Assembly (NCBI GenBank): GCA_946902875.1
Contig: OX336342.1
Coordinates: 16,919,523-16,983,522, forward strand
DNA: 64,000 bases
Direction of reading: 5' to 3'
Source of the DNA: Nematopogon swammerdamellus
Taxonomy: Eukaryota > Arthropoda > Insecta > Lepidoptera > Adelidae
In this document: positions 29,336 to 39,281 of the stretch, one piece after another
Layout: each line of letters opens with the position of its first letter
Position numbering within the stretch: position 1 is the stretch's first letter
The notes under the pieces: generated by a model
Database searches by the model: none
Told to the model about the DNA's origin: nothing
What the model saw: only the letters and a program-made list of their open reading frames with translations
Made by a program: the position numbers and the translations under genes

Positions 29336-29721
29336 GTCAGCCTCGATAGCTCAGTGGTGCACACAGTCAACTGTCGCTATTGAATGTTAAGCAACGCTGG
29401 GCGCGGTCAGTATTTGGATGGGTGACCGCTGACCGTTGGAGGCTGACCGAGGTTCGGATTCCTCGTAAAACTGTAGGTCCCTTCCCTCCTAATCTTACTT
29501 GGTGATGGGGTTTAACCCGCCCGGGTTGGTACCACCGCACTGAATGAAACGTCGGTCAAAAACGGCTATGTAAATAGTTTGTGTTTTCCGACCAGTTCAG
29601 TGTAGCCGGCACGATCAAAGGGGGAAGCACTGACATGGCAACTTGTTCACCCGGTGTTATGGGCTGACATCACGGACGTTGTAGGTGATGTAGCCAACTG
29701 TGTCAGTTTCCATAAAAAAAA
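29336..29721 (+). mobile_element. Composite tRNA/5S-head SINE, full-length
   Basis: The clearest copy. GTCAGCCTC at 29336 pairs with GAGGCTGAC at 29439-29447. TAGCTCAGTGGT (29347-29358) is a tRNA A box. 29386-29429 (GTTAAGCAACGCTGGGC, GCGGTCAGTATTTGGATG, GGTGACCGC) follows eukaryotic 5S rRNA through box A, the intermediate element and most of box C. GAGGTTCGGATTCCTC (29449-29464) is a T arm with a B box. The body runs to TGTCAGTTTCCATAAAAAAA. Transcription by RNA polymerase III is inferred. Confidence 0.9.
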
Positions 29722-29726
29722 TAATA

Positions 29727-29749
29727 TATATATATATATATATATATAG
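29727..29749 (+). repeat. (TA)n run
   Basis: About eleven TA units directly after the SINE A-tail. Confidence 0.85.
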
Positions 29750-29936
29750 AATTAAGATTTGATGATGTTAAATGTAAATGAGTTTAATTAATGCACTTAT
29801 ATGGACGGTAATGCTTATTTTGTAACCTAATTAACGACCCCGTCACGACTACCATTCATAATATAAATTGTTCATTCATAATATGGAATGTGTAATGAAT
29901 GTATTTATTTGTATTTATTCGAATTCTTTGTGAAAG

Positions 29937-30055
29937 TGCTGGTCAGTGTTGTGCTGTAATTTACCAGAGTCGTCGCAGCACAACACAGATTACTTTGCTT
30001 ACCACGATTGTCGAGATACGGCGTGCGGTGTGTATGTGTGTATGTTTTTATTTGT
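29937..30055 (+). repeat. Third repeat (body 2), 3' end
   Basis: GTGCTGGTCAGTGTTGTGCT, CAGCACAACACAGATTAC, TTGTCGAGATACGGCGTG and a GT/TATG tail. 5'-truncated relative of 14061 and 16953. Confidence 0.65.
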
Positions 30056-30286
30056 AAGTATGGTATTATATAATATTATTATATACAATTTGTTTTTTAT
30101 ATTTAATTTCTATCCTCACATCATCTACACCTTACCCACAATCCCAGGCATGACTCGGGGGAGATTCCCTTTTTTTGTCTCTTTTTATTGTGCAATACTT
30201 AAAAGTATATTTTCATTTCATTTCATTTTATTTCATCTATTTTCTGCTGCTGATTTCGCTGTATCTCAAAAACTACTCACGTTAAA
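30056..30286. other. AT-rich spacer
   Basis: Includes a TTTCATTTCATTTTATTTCAT simple run near 30212. The 162-codon frame crossing 29946-30434 runs through two repeats and is not a gene. Confidence 0.5.
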
Positions 30287-30584
30287 CTTTTTAGGGTTTC
30301 CTATCTCAAAAGAGGAAAAACGGAACCCTTATAGGATCACTATCGTGTCTGTCTGTCTAACCATCTGTCACAGCTTATTTTCTCCGAATCTACTGGACGA
30401 AAAAGTTGAAATCTGGTACATATATAGAGTTTGACGACCCAACCAGCGATGTACAGCGTAAATGAAAGAATTTAGATTTTAGGGGTAAATTTTGGGGGAC
30501 AATTAGAAAAAAAAAGTCTCACGGAAAACGGAATGGTACGAAACCCTCTCCACGCCAATTGGACTCGCACTTGACCGCTTTTTT
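30287..30584 (-). repeat. GGGTTCCGTA-family variant
   Basis: TTTTTAGGGTTTCCTATCTC, GGAAAAACGGAACCCTTATA, GTCTGTCTGTCTAACC and, at the far end, TTGGACTCGCACTTGACCGC then TTTTTTA. It shares the end with the main family but has a different interior. Confidence 0.65.
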
Positions 30585-30737
30585 ACCAGCATGTGTGGGG
30601 ACTACTCTTGCAGTCGATAGATTCGCCTCTCTCCTCGCAAACTACGATCACATATTACATCAAAATTCTGGTTCCGCAATTGAAAGTGGGTACCTACTAA
30701 GTTTTTATAAATAAGATCGGAGAATGGTGGCGGGTAA

Positions 30738-30837
30738 TCAGATTCAGATTCAGATATTTATTTCGCCATAACGAACACACAACAATAACAATATTTCATT
30801 GAGACATATGCATATTCAGTATGGTTCGTCATACTAC
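30738..30837 (-). mobile_element. LINE 3' end, copy 1
   Basis: CAGATTCAGATTCAGATATT, TATTTCGCCATAACG, AACAATATTTCATTGAGAC and GCATATTCAGTATGGTTCGT are the reverse complement of 51461-51552. The (CAGATT)n terminus is the short 3' repeat typical of CR1/jockey-like LINEs. Confidence 0.7.
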
Positions 30838-31173
30838 ATCATACATCTACTTTTACAATCGTAAGATTTAAGTATCACGTGACTGTTGCCCGTAAAACAA
30901 CTATATCAACACCCTTTGCAGTCGGGTTCGCGTAATTTATGACAAAAGCCGGCCTCTAATAGAGAGAAGGGCGACACGCTAGCTCACGGGAGCAACACAC
31001 AGCGCGACGGAAGCACACAGAGGACCAGCAGCTGTGGACCAAAGACCGCTCCTGGACTTAATTATTCTCTTAGCGGCGTTGTGGGGCACACTGCCTTTGA
31101 CACACGTCTAACTAGTCGAGGTGTTGGAGCTAGGACGCACAAGGTATGAAATCCAGAAAATGGTTATGCACCA
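30838..31173. other. No recognised feature
   Basis: Mixed DNA with GC-rich 30955-31080. No motif. Confidence 0.4.
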
Positions 31174-31389
31174 TCACGCCGTAATAGGTAGAAGTTCTTC
31201 GCGGTGAGATAATTTTGAAAGATCTTTATGGACGGAATATGAGTGGAGGGATTTGAAAGGTGCTTTCTTAACGTGCCTAATGTACTTACCTAGATCAATT
31301 CGGACATACGCTCCGCGTAGTATAAGAAGCAGATGATCGTGGGGTTCGGGATACGTGTGGGACACTTCCCACACGTTTAATGTTCGGCG
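31174..31389 (-). CDS. Unrecognised open frame, 71 codons
   Basis: The translation is protein-like: V-W-E-V-S-H-T-Y-P-E-P-H-D-H-L, L-R-G-A-Y-V-R-I-D-L-G-K-Y and K-A-P-F-K-S-L-H-S-Y-S-V-H-K-D. A donor-like CTAG|GTAAGT lies inside the frame, at G-K of D-L-G-K, yet the frame stays open and protein-like beyond it, so a continuous retroelement-type frame is more likely than an exon end. No ATG begins it. Product unknown. Confidence 0.3.
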   Translation of the reverse strand, partial: RRTLNVWEVSHTYPEPHDHLLLILRGAYVRIDLGKYIRHVKKAPFKSLHSYSVHKDLSKLSHREELLPITA

Positions 31390-31433
31390 TTAGTGGTGTG
31401 AGGGTCGTAACATGTTGGAATTCGTTTTCTCTC

Positions 31434-31492
31434 CCTATATCATTGTGAAAAGGCATGACGATCACGTCATGCCTGTCTCACAATGGTATAGG
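31434..31492. repeat. Imperfect hairpin, about 27-bp arms
   Basis: CCTATATCATTGTGAAAAGG pairs with CCTGTCTCACAATGGTATAG, and GGCATGACG / CGTCATGCC close on ATCA. Confidence 0.75.
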
Positions 31493-31981
31493 GATCATAT
31501 TGATCGTCACAGACAAACATAGCAGAATTTCTTCAATGGTTGACGTGAACATGCTGCGTTGTACTTAGTCATATTATTTTATTGTGTTGTTCCTTTTTGT
31601 ATTATTCTGTTTTTGCTATCCTTTGTGTTATTAATTATTATAAGGTATTATTTTAAAGTTTTTATTTATAGTGTTAGTCATTTGTTTGTTTATTGATAGA
31701 AAAAGGTACTGTGCTTATGTTAGTGTTTTATTTTATTATTATTACTCTGGGCCCATCTGAAAAACAGCGCTATAGGTCGCCTTGTGCACCTATAGCACAT
31801 GGTGAGATGGGTCCATATTGTCAAAAAAAAAAAAAAAAAAAAACATGGAAGGAGTCCCTATGTTTATTAAATTGAGGTACACGCTAGCGTCAAATCAGAG
31901 TAAATTAAATAGTATCTAGTATTGATTATTTAATGTGGGCTCCAATATTTTGTTATAAGTCTGTTGTATGTCTTCATATTT
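31493..31981. other. No recognised feature
   Basis: AT-rich, with a 20-A run at 31821. TAGGTCGCCTTGTGC / GCACCTATAG at 31771-31797 is a small inverted motif. Confidence 0.45.
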
Positions 31982-32052
31982 TGATAGATGCAAATTCGAT
32001 TGGTAACTTGTTGGCGGCTCGTACCAGAGGTCCAGGTTCGAATTCTGTTTGG
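31982..32052 (+). repeat. tRNA-like or SINE-head scrap
   Basis: GGTCCAGGTTCGAATTCTG has a B box (GGTTCGAATTC). Upstream GATTGGTAACTTGTTGGC could be a worn D/anticodon region. It does not fold as a complete tRNA. Confidence 0.35.
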
Positions 32053-32242
32053 GACGTATTGTTTCAGTTATTTTCGGCTATCAATCTAATGAAGAAATAT
32101 AGTGTCATGGTTATAGCTATTTCGTTCCCACCTATGCATTTCAAGATTCTTTTGCCAATGTACAAACTAAGTTATGGAAGGTAAGACTGAAAAGGCGGCG
32201 TAAAAAAGTTGTTTATTACGAGTGACTTACAAATCAGTTTAC

Positions 32243-32445
32243 CTTCTCCTTATTCTGCCGGAAATATCAAAAAGCTCCAAAGAGTCGTGAAATCTCGCTG
32301 GGATCCCGCCGCGCCGTTTCACCAATTTCCATGTTCCAAGAGCAAAGCATTTTGCACCTCTTGCATTGCAATAGTTCAGTCCTATTAAGGTGTTATACTT
32401 GACACGGCTGATTACATAGTCGAAATGAACTGAGCCCAACGTACT
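32243..32445 (-). CDS. Candidate internal coding exon, product unrecognised
   Basis: On the minus strand TATTTTTCAG (acceptor) is followed by 67 open codons and then AAG|GTAAAC (donor). The protein reads S-T-L-G-S-V-H-F-D-Y-V-I-S-R-V-K-Y-N-T, then N-Y-C-N-A-R-G-A-K-C-F-A-L-G-T-W-K and R-R-G-G-I-P-A-R-F-H-D-S-L-E-L-F-D. Balanced residue use and both splice sites in phase argue for a real exon. The frame stays open to a TAA just past the donor. Three Cys and no membrane segment are seen. I do not recognise the family; a retroelement scrap is the main alternative. Confidence 0.45.
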
Positions 32446-33510
32446 CTGAAAAATACATGAAATATGAACAGAGATTACTGTAAAATGAAATATTATTGTG
32501 TTTTCCTGACTTCGACGTGACAGTTTTTACCAAACTTGTATTAAAGTCCTCTTTTTTGGATATATTTTACACACCGTTATCACGCTATGCTCGATTTTAC
32601 ACGACCTTATTTTCTAGATTTCTTTTGAATTAAAATTTATGAAATTATAGGAATATCATATTATTTTTAAAAAGCCTCTACCACCACGCTTAATGGTCGA
32701 AAATTTTGCCAATGTGTTTGTTTAGCTAGTAAACACAAAATCTGTGAATTTCCATACAATGTTGTATCCCAATGGTAACATATATCCGAAACGTAGCATT
32801 GTAAATGTTTACAAAACAATTAATAGTTTGCCAAAATTTACGTTGTACCGCGGATCCGGATATTACATTAAAAAGTAATTTATAGTCTCATTTTCACACA
32901 GCCCCTCTTACAATAGGCTCTACTCGAACCCACTAAATACGTTTAGATATATCAATTCAATAGTTACTAGGCGGGGAGAATAAATGTGTGGCCTTGCTTT
33001 ATTGTGATTCTGTAAACCGGTTCGTGGCCAATAAATTCGCCTCAGTGGGAATGTGAGTGTGCGTCATTATTTGTGATCGAAAATAAACAGAAAAGTTCAA
33101 AATATTTAGTACAACTTCAGAAAATATAATTGTATTAATTATATTATCTTAAATATATTAAAATAATCTATATTTATTTCACGAAACATACGCTAGTACC
33201 TTATTTGGAAATAAATACAGGAAATAAATTCACGTTTTGACATGTGAAACACAATGAAGTCATATTAAAATGTAAGTCATAATTAATTCTTTCAGATCGA
33301 TGTTAGATTATATTTAAATTCACGTAATTTCCCTCCCTCAATGTTCGAAAACTTTAGCATATAATATACATCTTTATAATTTCAGTCGTCAGTCAGTCAG
33401 TAAGCGTTTCAGTCGTAGTACCTACATGGAAAGTAATACATTTCGTTTTTCCAACCTACACAGTAATTCAAAGTGGAAAACCGATAGGAAACCATTTTCA
33501 TTATAATTTT
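32446..33510. other. No recognised feature
   Basis: AT-rich, apparently unique DNA. It would be intron if the exon at 32243 is real. GTCGTCAGTCAGTCAGTAAG at 33387 is a small CAGT repeat. Confidence 0.4.
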
Positions 33511-33667
33511 TTTTATGGAATCTGACACGGTTAGCTACATCACCTACAACATCCGTGATGTCAGCCCATAAAATCGGTTGAACTAGGTGCCATGTCAGTG
33601 CTTCCCTTCATTTCATGTCGGCTACATTGAACTGGACGGAAAACACGAACTATTTACATAGCCGTTA
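33511..33667 (-). mobile_element. Composite SINE family, 3' body only
   Basis: A T-run, ATGGAATCTGACACGGTTAG, CCGTGATGTCAGCCCATAAA and GAACTGGACGGAAAACACGA, ending at ATAGCCGTT. 5'-truncated. Confidence 0.75.
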
Positions 33668-34053
33668 ATAATGAAAATTGTTTTTGATTGAAAATATACA
33701 GCGAAATGTCTGTTATTCCAGTTCACGGTGGAGTAAAGGAATGAATTAATAGTATGGAATTGCAATATCTACCTAAAGAGTTTGTACTACAGCATCTCAC
33801 CACGATCACTTCTCAAATCAAACCATTTGTATGGTTAAATTCACTGCTACGAAATGAAATAGCAAGCCAGAACAAGTAGGGAGCGTCAGCAAGCGACTAC
33901 CGATAGTTTGTTTTTTAATTTACTCTGGCGCGGCACGCCAACTCCAAATATTATATTCCCATTAAGGCCGTGACAAACGCCAACGACCTTGAGCATTCGG
34001 GAATTCTACATAATGTACCATGCGACTGCTAATTTCGCTTCGCACGTTCAAGT
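33668..34053. other. No recognised feature
   Basis: AT-rich, no supported element. Confidence 0.45.
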
Positions 34054-34133
34054 CACATTTAGCGTAGTTTGTCGCTATCAGCCTAAAGAGTTGATGGTTC
34101 GGGGTTCGAATCCCACTTTCGTATGTTTTTTTT
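34054..34133 (+). repeat. tRNA-derived SINE scrap
   Basis: GATGGTTCGGGGTTCGAATC carries a canonical B box and is followed by a 13-T run, a polymerase III stop. The 5' half of the tRNA is not recognisable. Confidence 0.35.
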
Positions 34134-34417
34134 TTTTGCTTTTTTATTATTTTAATTATTAAAATGATTGTGGCTTATGTAACTGATGCGTGATTCTAAT
34201 TTTTTATTTTTTATTATTTTACCTAAATAACATTTTATTGTAATTTCTTCCAAATTATTTTAGTTCATGTACTTACCACTTTTTATAAACCTCTAAATAG
34301 ACTATCGATGAAAACTAAAATAAAAATAGGTAGGTAGGTAATAGGTAGATAGGCATTTAGGTATGTATGGCAAATATCATAGCAACATAGGTACCGGCCG
34401 CCGCGCGCGGCCGCAGC
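34134..34417. other. AT-rich spacer with GC patch
   Basis: A TAGGTAGGTAGG short run at 34328 and GCCGCCGCGCGCGGCC at 34397, then the next element. Confidence 0.4.
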
Positions 34418-35120
34418 AGTGTTGCCAGCGGGGTCTCGTCAAAAGTTACCTAAAATAGAAAAAAAGTAACCTTTTAGTGTGAAAAGTAACCTTTAATTTT
34501 TTTTTCAGTATTAAGTAGTGTTTATCGGTTATCCTCATCCTCGTAGGTATTTATTTGTACACTTACCTAGTTTTTCAGTCGTTTTTTGTTTCAATTCAAA
34601 CCACTACGTAAACTGTAGGCCCGACCGACACAATCAAACAAAACTAAACTTTCTTTCATTCATCGACCAACACGACACGACGATCGACGACTGGAGGCGA
34701 CACGAACAAACGACAGCAAACGAACTCGAAAAGAGCGAATTAGATTGAAGCGAGACGCTTTTGTGATTTTTGGTTATTCACACCCTTTAGTGTGAAAGAG
34801 AAAGTCGTATTTTTAACATGTTTTTAGAAGTGTGCACCACAAGCGAAGTGTTGCGTTGCCAACATGAAAAAAATATAAAAGAGTTCTGCCCACAGAACTC
34901 GCATTGAATCCACAGTAAAGTATAATAGCCTGTGGCACAAACCTAGATCTATTTCCGCCGTTTAATCGGTTTCGTGTACGAAAAGAAATAAAAAATGTAT
35001 TATAAAAATTTATTCTGAAAAATCACCTAAAAGTAACCTTTTGAGTCGTGTAACCTAGAAGTAACCTTTCAGCGTAAAAAGTAACCTAAAAGGTTATAAA
35101 AGTAACCTTCTGGCAACGCT
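34418..35120. mobile_element. Element with 11-bp inverted ends and AAAGTAACC repeats
   Basis: AGTGTTGCCAG and CTGGCAACGCT are inverted ends (one change). Inside both ends lie repeated AAAAGTAACCTTTT-type motifs, at least three on the left and six on the right, partly in opposite senses. The interior is unique and non-coding (a 76-codon frame has no motif). It sits in a GC-rich island. Class unknown, probably a non-autonomous DNA element. Confidence 0.55.
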
Positions 35121-35470
35121 GGGCGGCAGCATGGCACGGTGCGGTGGGGTGCGGTGCGGTGCGGTAACTCAGTAGCAGCGTGCGGTGCGGAGGCGGCACG
35201 GCGGCGGCGGCGGCGGGGCGGCGGCGGCGGCGCGGTGGAGGCGCGGGAGGCTCTGCCATCGAATTAGAAAGGGATCTGGAAGGAACGTTCTAGCGCACAT
35301 TTGAAGCCGTCAATATTCGTCTAAATGAGTCCAATATGCGGTCAATTATAGCTCGCTGCGGGTGTGCGGCAGGTTGCGCGGGTATCCCCGGCGTCCAACT
35401 TTTAGCTTCACTCGCTTGCGTTCAGTCGCCGTGCTATGCTCCTTCCAGACCCCTTTCTAATTCGATGGTA
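35121..35470. promoter_or_regulatory. CpG-rich island with GGC repeats
   Basis: GCGGTGCGGTGCGG and GGCGGCGGCGGCGGCGG runs, then GC-rich DNA with the 62-codon frame at 35336. Possible promoter; no transcription start element could be assigned. Confidence 0.3.
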
Positions 35471-35962
35471 CCTACCTACCTACCTATGTATTTCTTACCA
35501 TATCAAAATTCGTCAGATCATTGAACGAATAGTGTACGTAATATACTTACGTGATACTACGTGATAGTAGTATAGTAAGCGTCCTAATAGATATGGATGG
35601 TCTATGGACACATCAATATACCCCCTTCTATTGCACTATGAATAATGCTAAATAACAATTTACAAATGGACGCTCAAATACTCGTATAATGTATGTAGCT
35701 AGCTACATACATATACACGGTGTTGCGCCCCCAACCACTAAACCCGAAAGGGGGTTATTGTGTACATGAAACTGAACAACTTTTGTTCTACGACTTTTAA
35801 ATTTGAAGAAAAAAAAATTATTTTCCCCATACATTTTGAGAATAGGTATTACAAAATCGTATGGAAAAAATATTTTTCATTGAAAGTTACGTACCGGAGC
35901 GTATACTGATAGATACCACAGAAGAGAGATATTACTGATACGGTCGTACTGTATACTGGTAC
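35471..35962. other. No recognised gene
   Basis: CAACCACTAAACCCGAAAGG, GGGTTATTGTGTACATGAA and ACTGAACAACTTTTGTTCTA at 35732-35790 look like a dispersed lepidopteran repeat, known to me by sight only. Confidence 0.35.
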
Positions 35963-36303
35963 GGAAAATGACACGGTGGCAACATCACCTACAATACAAC
36001 ATCCGAGATGTCAGCTCGTAACAACTGGTGAAGTAGGTTCTATGTCAGTGCTTTTCTTCGGTCGTACCGGCTTCACTGAACTGGACGGAAAAAAAGAAGG
36101 GAGTCATATCCCGAAATAGTTTGTATTTTCCGTCCAGTTTAGTGTAGCCGGCACGACCAAAGGGAAGCACTGACATGGCACCTAAGTTCACCCGGTGTTA
36201 TGGGCTGACATCACGGATGTTATAGGTGATATAGCAAACTGTGTCAGTTTACATAAAAAAATCCCTCAGTCGCCTTTTACGACATGCACGGGGAGAGATG
36301 CAG
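35963..36303 (-). mobile_element. Type B SINE with internal deletion and nested tail
   Basis: 35963-36088 is the minus 3' body up to GGACGGAAAA. The middle body is deleted and AAGAAGGGAGTCATATCCC of head B follows. After the nested insertion the head resumes as TCAGTCGCCTTTTACGACAT, GCACGGGGAGAGATGC. Confidence 0.75.
36110..36260 (+). mobile_element. Nested 5'-truncated SINE tail with target duplication
   Basis: GAAATAGTTTGTATTTTCCG to TGTCAGTTTACATAAAAAA, plus orientation, flanked by ATCCC at 36105-36109 and 36261-36265. A-tail plus 5' truncation plus short duplication is the signature of target-primed reverse transcription. Confidence 0.8.
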
Positions 36304-37083
36304 TGGGGCTATTATTTTAAATTACCATCCCACACGGTACAAATATACCTAACCTACCTATCTTTTTTCCATTCGATCCAAACACAGAAGACAGAAATGA
36401 CGACCGACACGCGGGCGCAGCAGGGCAGGAGCGAGCAAGCGAGCCCGGAACTAAAATTGTATCTTGTATTGAAGTGCCTGCTAAATTGACGAAGGCAAAA
36501 ATTTTACCCTTCCGACTGAAGAATTACGTCAATAATTTCATGTAGGCGTTTTTTGTTTTTTATTTTTATCTCCTTTCGTGGATAAAATAATAAAACAAAT
36601 TGAATAGAGTTTTCTCAGAGCTTTGTGACCTTTGAATCGGTGGTATTGTAAAATTGTAATAATACACACATACTCAGATTTTCAAAAATTCATGCTTTTT
36701 TTATATATTTTTAATTTTATGTTTATTACTTACTTTTACTCATTATTAAAAAAACCAGCAATGCACTTTGTTGGTAAGGAACCAAAATATAGGTTGGTAT
36801 TTTTTTAATTTTTTGAATGTGTGTCAATTGGTCAGTTTTGGACCTTCTTTGTCGCACTTTTTGCATGTTTTGCGTATTTGGCGTTTGTCACCGCCTTAAG
36901 TGGCATCGCTTGAGATATAGGTAAAGAAGAAGCAGTGCACTGCACAATTGCGATAACTTCGGAATTTTTTTACATCAGAAACCATTAATTTTGTAGAAAT
37001 AATTAGGTTTATGGAAACATATGGACCTTTTTCGAAATCTAAAATCTTCTAGTCTAAAAAAGTTAAATTACAAATTGAAAAAG
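36304..37083. other. No recognised feature
   Basis: Mixed to AT-rich DNA. A frame at 36241-36489 starts in the SINE and has no motif. Confidence 0.45.
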
Positions 37084-37520
37084 AAAAACCTGACACATCA
37101 ACAACCCTTAAATAGTCAAAAATAATTTCCATTAAATGTATTACCTTAAAGGCGTCGGGAGACCGCTAAGTAAATAAAATAAAACCCAAAACAGAATAGG
37201 TAGAATAGACTGCACGTAACTTGGCCTCTGTGCGAGAGGGACGGCGTTATACGCATGCGATATCGCTCGCACAGAGGCCAAGTTGGGTGCCGGGCAGTAT
37301 ACTAGCCATCCAAATCCAAGTCCCAAGTACTTAATTTACTCAGATAAATTTGCAAAATGCACACGGCCGCCAACAACTTATCCCCTCACGCGTCTGCCCG
37401 CGTTCGGGTCGCTAACTCGGGACGTCGCGTCGTCCCCCGAATAGCGCAGCTCTTACTATAAGTACTAAATGGGAATTATTTTTGACTTTTTAAGGGTTGT
37501 TCATGTGTCGGGGGTTTTTA
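37084..37520. mobile_element. Inverted-ended repeat element, about 437 bp
   Basis: CTGACACATCAACAACCCTT, then AGTCAAAAATAATTTCC at the left matches the complement of AATTATTTTTGACTTTTTA, GGGTTGTTCATGTGTCGGG at the right over about 55 bp. An inner hairpin AACTTGGCCTCTGTGCGAG (37218) / its complement (37266-37284) lies inside. Confidence 0.65.
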
Positions 37521-37760
37521 AAATTTGTAATTTATCATTTTAATTTTATGCATTTCAGGACACGTGGAAAAGTGCCGATGATCTTCGAATCGGCTGATCT
37601 GATCTTCATCAAACATAGCTAAGAACCATCCAGGCTAAACCAGCTTTCTAATTAAAAAAAACGTATCCAAATCGGTCTATCCGTTTGGAAGCTACGATGC
37701 TACAGACAGATATAGGCGTCACACTTATAACACCCTTCTTTTTGCGTCGGGGTTAATTAA
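37521..37760 (+). repeat. Dispersed lepidopteran repeat, 3' part
   Basis: AGTGCCGATGATCTTCGAAT, CTTCATCAAACATAGCTAAG, AAATCGGTCTATCCGTTTGG and TTTTTGCGTCGGGGTTAA are a common repeat tail, recognised by sight; class not assigned. Confidence 0.55.
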
Positions 37761-38277
37761 AAAGCTAGTTATGTAAAATGTGTAGCTCAAAAGAACAAAA
37801 TAATACTTTCCATATAATTTATCAGATATAGCAATAATCAAGGTAACCTTAAGATTGTATTTATTCATACGAACAAGAATGCGACATGATATTTTAACAC
37901 AATGTACCTACTAAAATTCCCAGGGGTACACTTATCTTCTCTGTCGACGCTCCAAAGAAAGCTCGACTCTGTAATCCACACGAATCTCCGTCGGTAACTC
38001 GTTTTCCTGTACGGTCGGCACGTGAATTATAAAGGAGCTTTCCACTCGCTATGTTCCACGGTAGACGCTCCGTTTTGGAGCGAAATTGTACACTTTCTTT
38101 CCCTTACCATTCCGTGTATACAAACCTAGTTCGTGCCTAATTGAATCGAGCCGTTCGATTTTATGATTCGCTTGTTATTTCTTTGAACATTTAGATGAAA
38201 ACGACATGACTACCAACTTATTCTGTGTGTACTTTACGTATGATTAGGTTATTATAGATTACGATGATGGATTAAAT
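37761..38277. other. No recognised feature
   Basis: Mixed DNA; GTAGACGCTCCGTTTTGGAG near 38069 is a short inverted motif. No gene supported. Confidence 0.4.
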
Positions 38278-38311
38278 CCATACTAATATTATAAATTCGA
38301 AAGTAACTCTG

Positions 38312-38351
<40 letters not shown>

Positions 38352-38650
38352 TACCTTTTCACGCCTAAACCGCTGAACGGATTTCGATAAAATATTGCAA
38401 GAAGATGAATTGGATCCTGAGGAAGGACATAGGCTACTTTTTGTCTCAAAAAACAACCCTTAAGGGGGTGAAATAGGGGATGAAAGTTTGTATGGGGAAC
38501 CTAGCATTTCTCAAGTTAGGGGTATGGCAATTCATATTTAGGCTTTTGGTATGAAATAAAAAATTACGTGTTTCAGAGTTTTTGCTAAATCAACCCTTAA
38601 ATTAAAATAGGGGATGATTTTAAAATTATATTTTAGGATTTGAAATGATT
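38278..38650 (+). repeat. Dispersed repeat with (GTCT)n
   Basis: ATACTAATATTATAAATTCG, AAAGTAACTCTGTT, about ten GTCT units, TACCTTTTCACGCCTAAACC, GAGGAAGGACATAGGCTACT and GGGGTGAAATAGGGGATGAA. It is a widespread lepidopteran repeat, possibly a Helitron part. Confidence 0.7.
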
Positions 38651-38706
38651 TTAAATAATTTTATCCGTACTGGGGTTGGCTTTGAAGAAGGGGGTTGCGG
38701 TTGGGG

Positions 38707-38723
38707 CGGGGGGGGGGGGGGGG
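38707..38723 (+). repeat. Poly-G run
   Basis: A G run within a GC-rich simple stretch. Confidence 0.8.
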
Positions 38724-39186
38724 AGTTGTCCGCGGGGAGAGGGGAAGGGAGGATAATTTAATCTCTATCTTCTTTTCTCTATCTGTATCTCTAATTCTTA
38801 TAAAAGGAAACGTCTGTTTGCATGTACATATTTATGTATGTTTGAGGTAAACTCGGAACCACTTAATAAGATTTTGATGCGGTTTACACCAAAGTAAAGA
38901 GTAGTTCTTCAGGCTCACTATAGGCTATATACCATAAAGTTTAATAGCCTTAGGGTTGAGCAGTATCAAAAAAGTATAGTATAACGGAATTTAGTATTGA
39001 ATGGTCGTAATAGATGGCGTAAGCAGTTCTGTTGCGTTGGTGTAGTTAGCAGATGCTTTTGGTAGAAGAGACGAATAGAACAAAGAGTAGATATATAGAT
39101 ATATATAGTGGCCCACACGTTATTGACCGCACGATTGAGTTTTGCGTCTTATCAAATCGCTATGCTAATGCTATATAGATATACAA
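38724..39186. other. Probable repeat-derived DNA
   Basis: GGAACCACTTAATAAGATTT and TCACTATAGGCTATATACCA resemble the ageing interior of lepidopteran repeats, but no ends were found. Confidence 0.3.
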
Positions 39187-39188
39187 TA

Positions 39189-39281
39189 CAAGCTTTTGCC
39201 CGCGGCTTCGCTCGCGGTAAACTCTGTTTAATAGCAAATCCGATTTAAACGCAAATCAATATACGAGTACATACCTACTAA
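39189..39281 (-). mobile_element. Reversed Helitron 3'-end fragment
   Basis: AGCTTTTGCCCGCGGCTTCG, CTCGCGG directly precedes the next Helitron's 5' end. Confidence 0.65.

Noticed and set aside
29386..29429. A 5S rRNA gene
   Set aside because: Only the internal promoter part matches; the 5' and 3' thirds of 5S are missing and the piece is embedded in a dispersed SINE.
29946..30434. A 162-codon open frame
   Set aside because: It crosses the body 2 repeat, AT-rich simple DNA and a GGGTTCCGTA variant in one frame.
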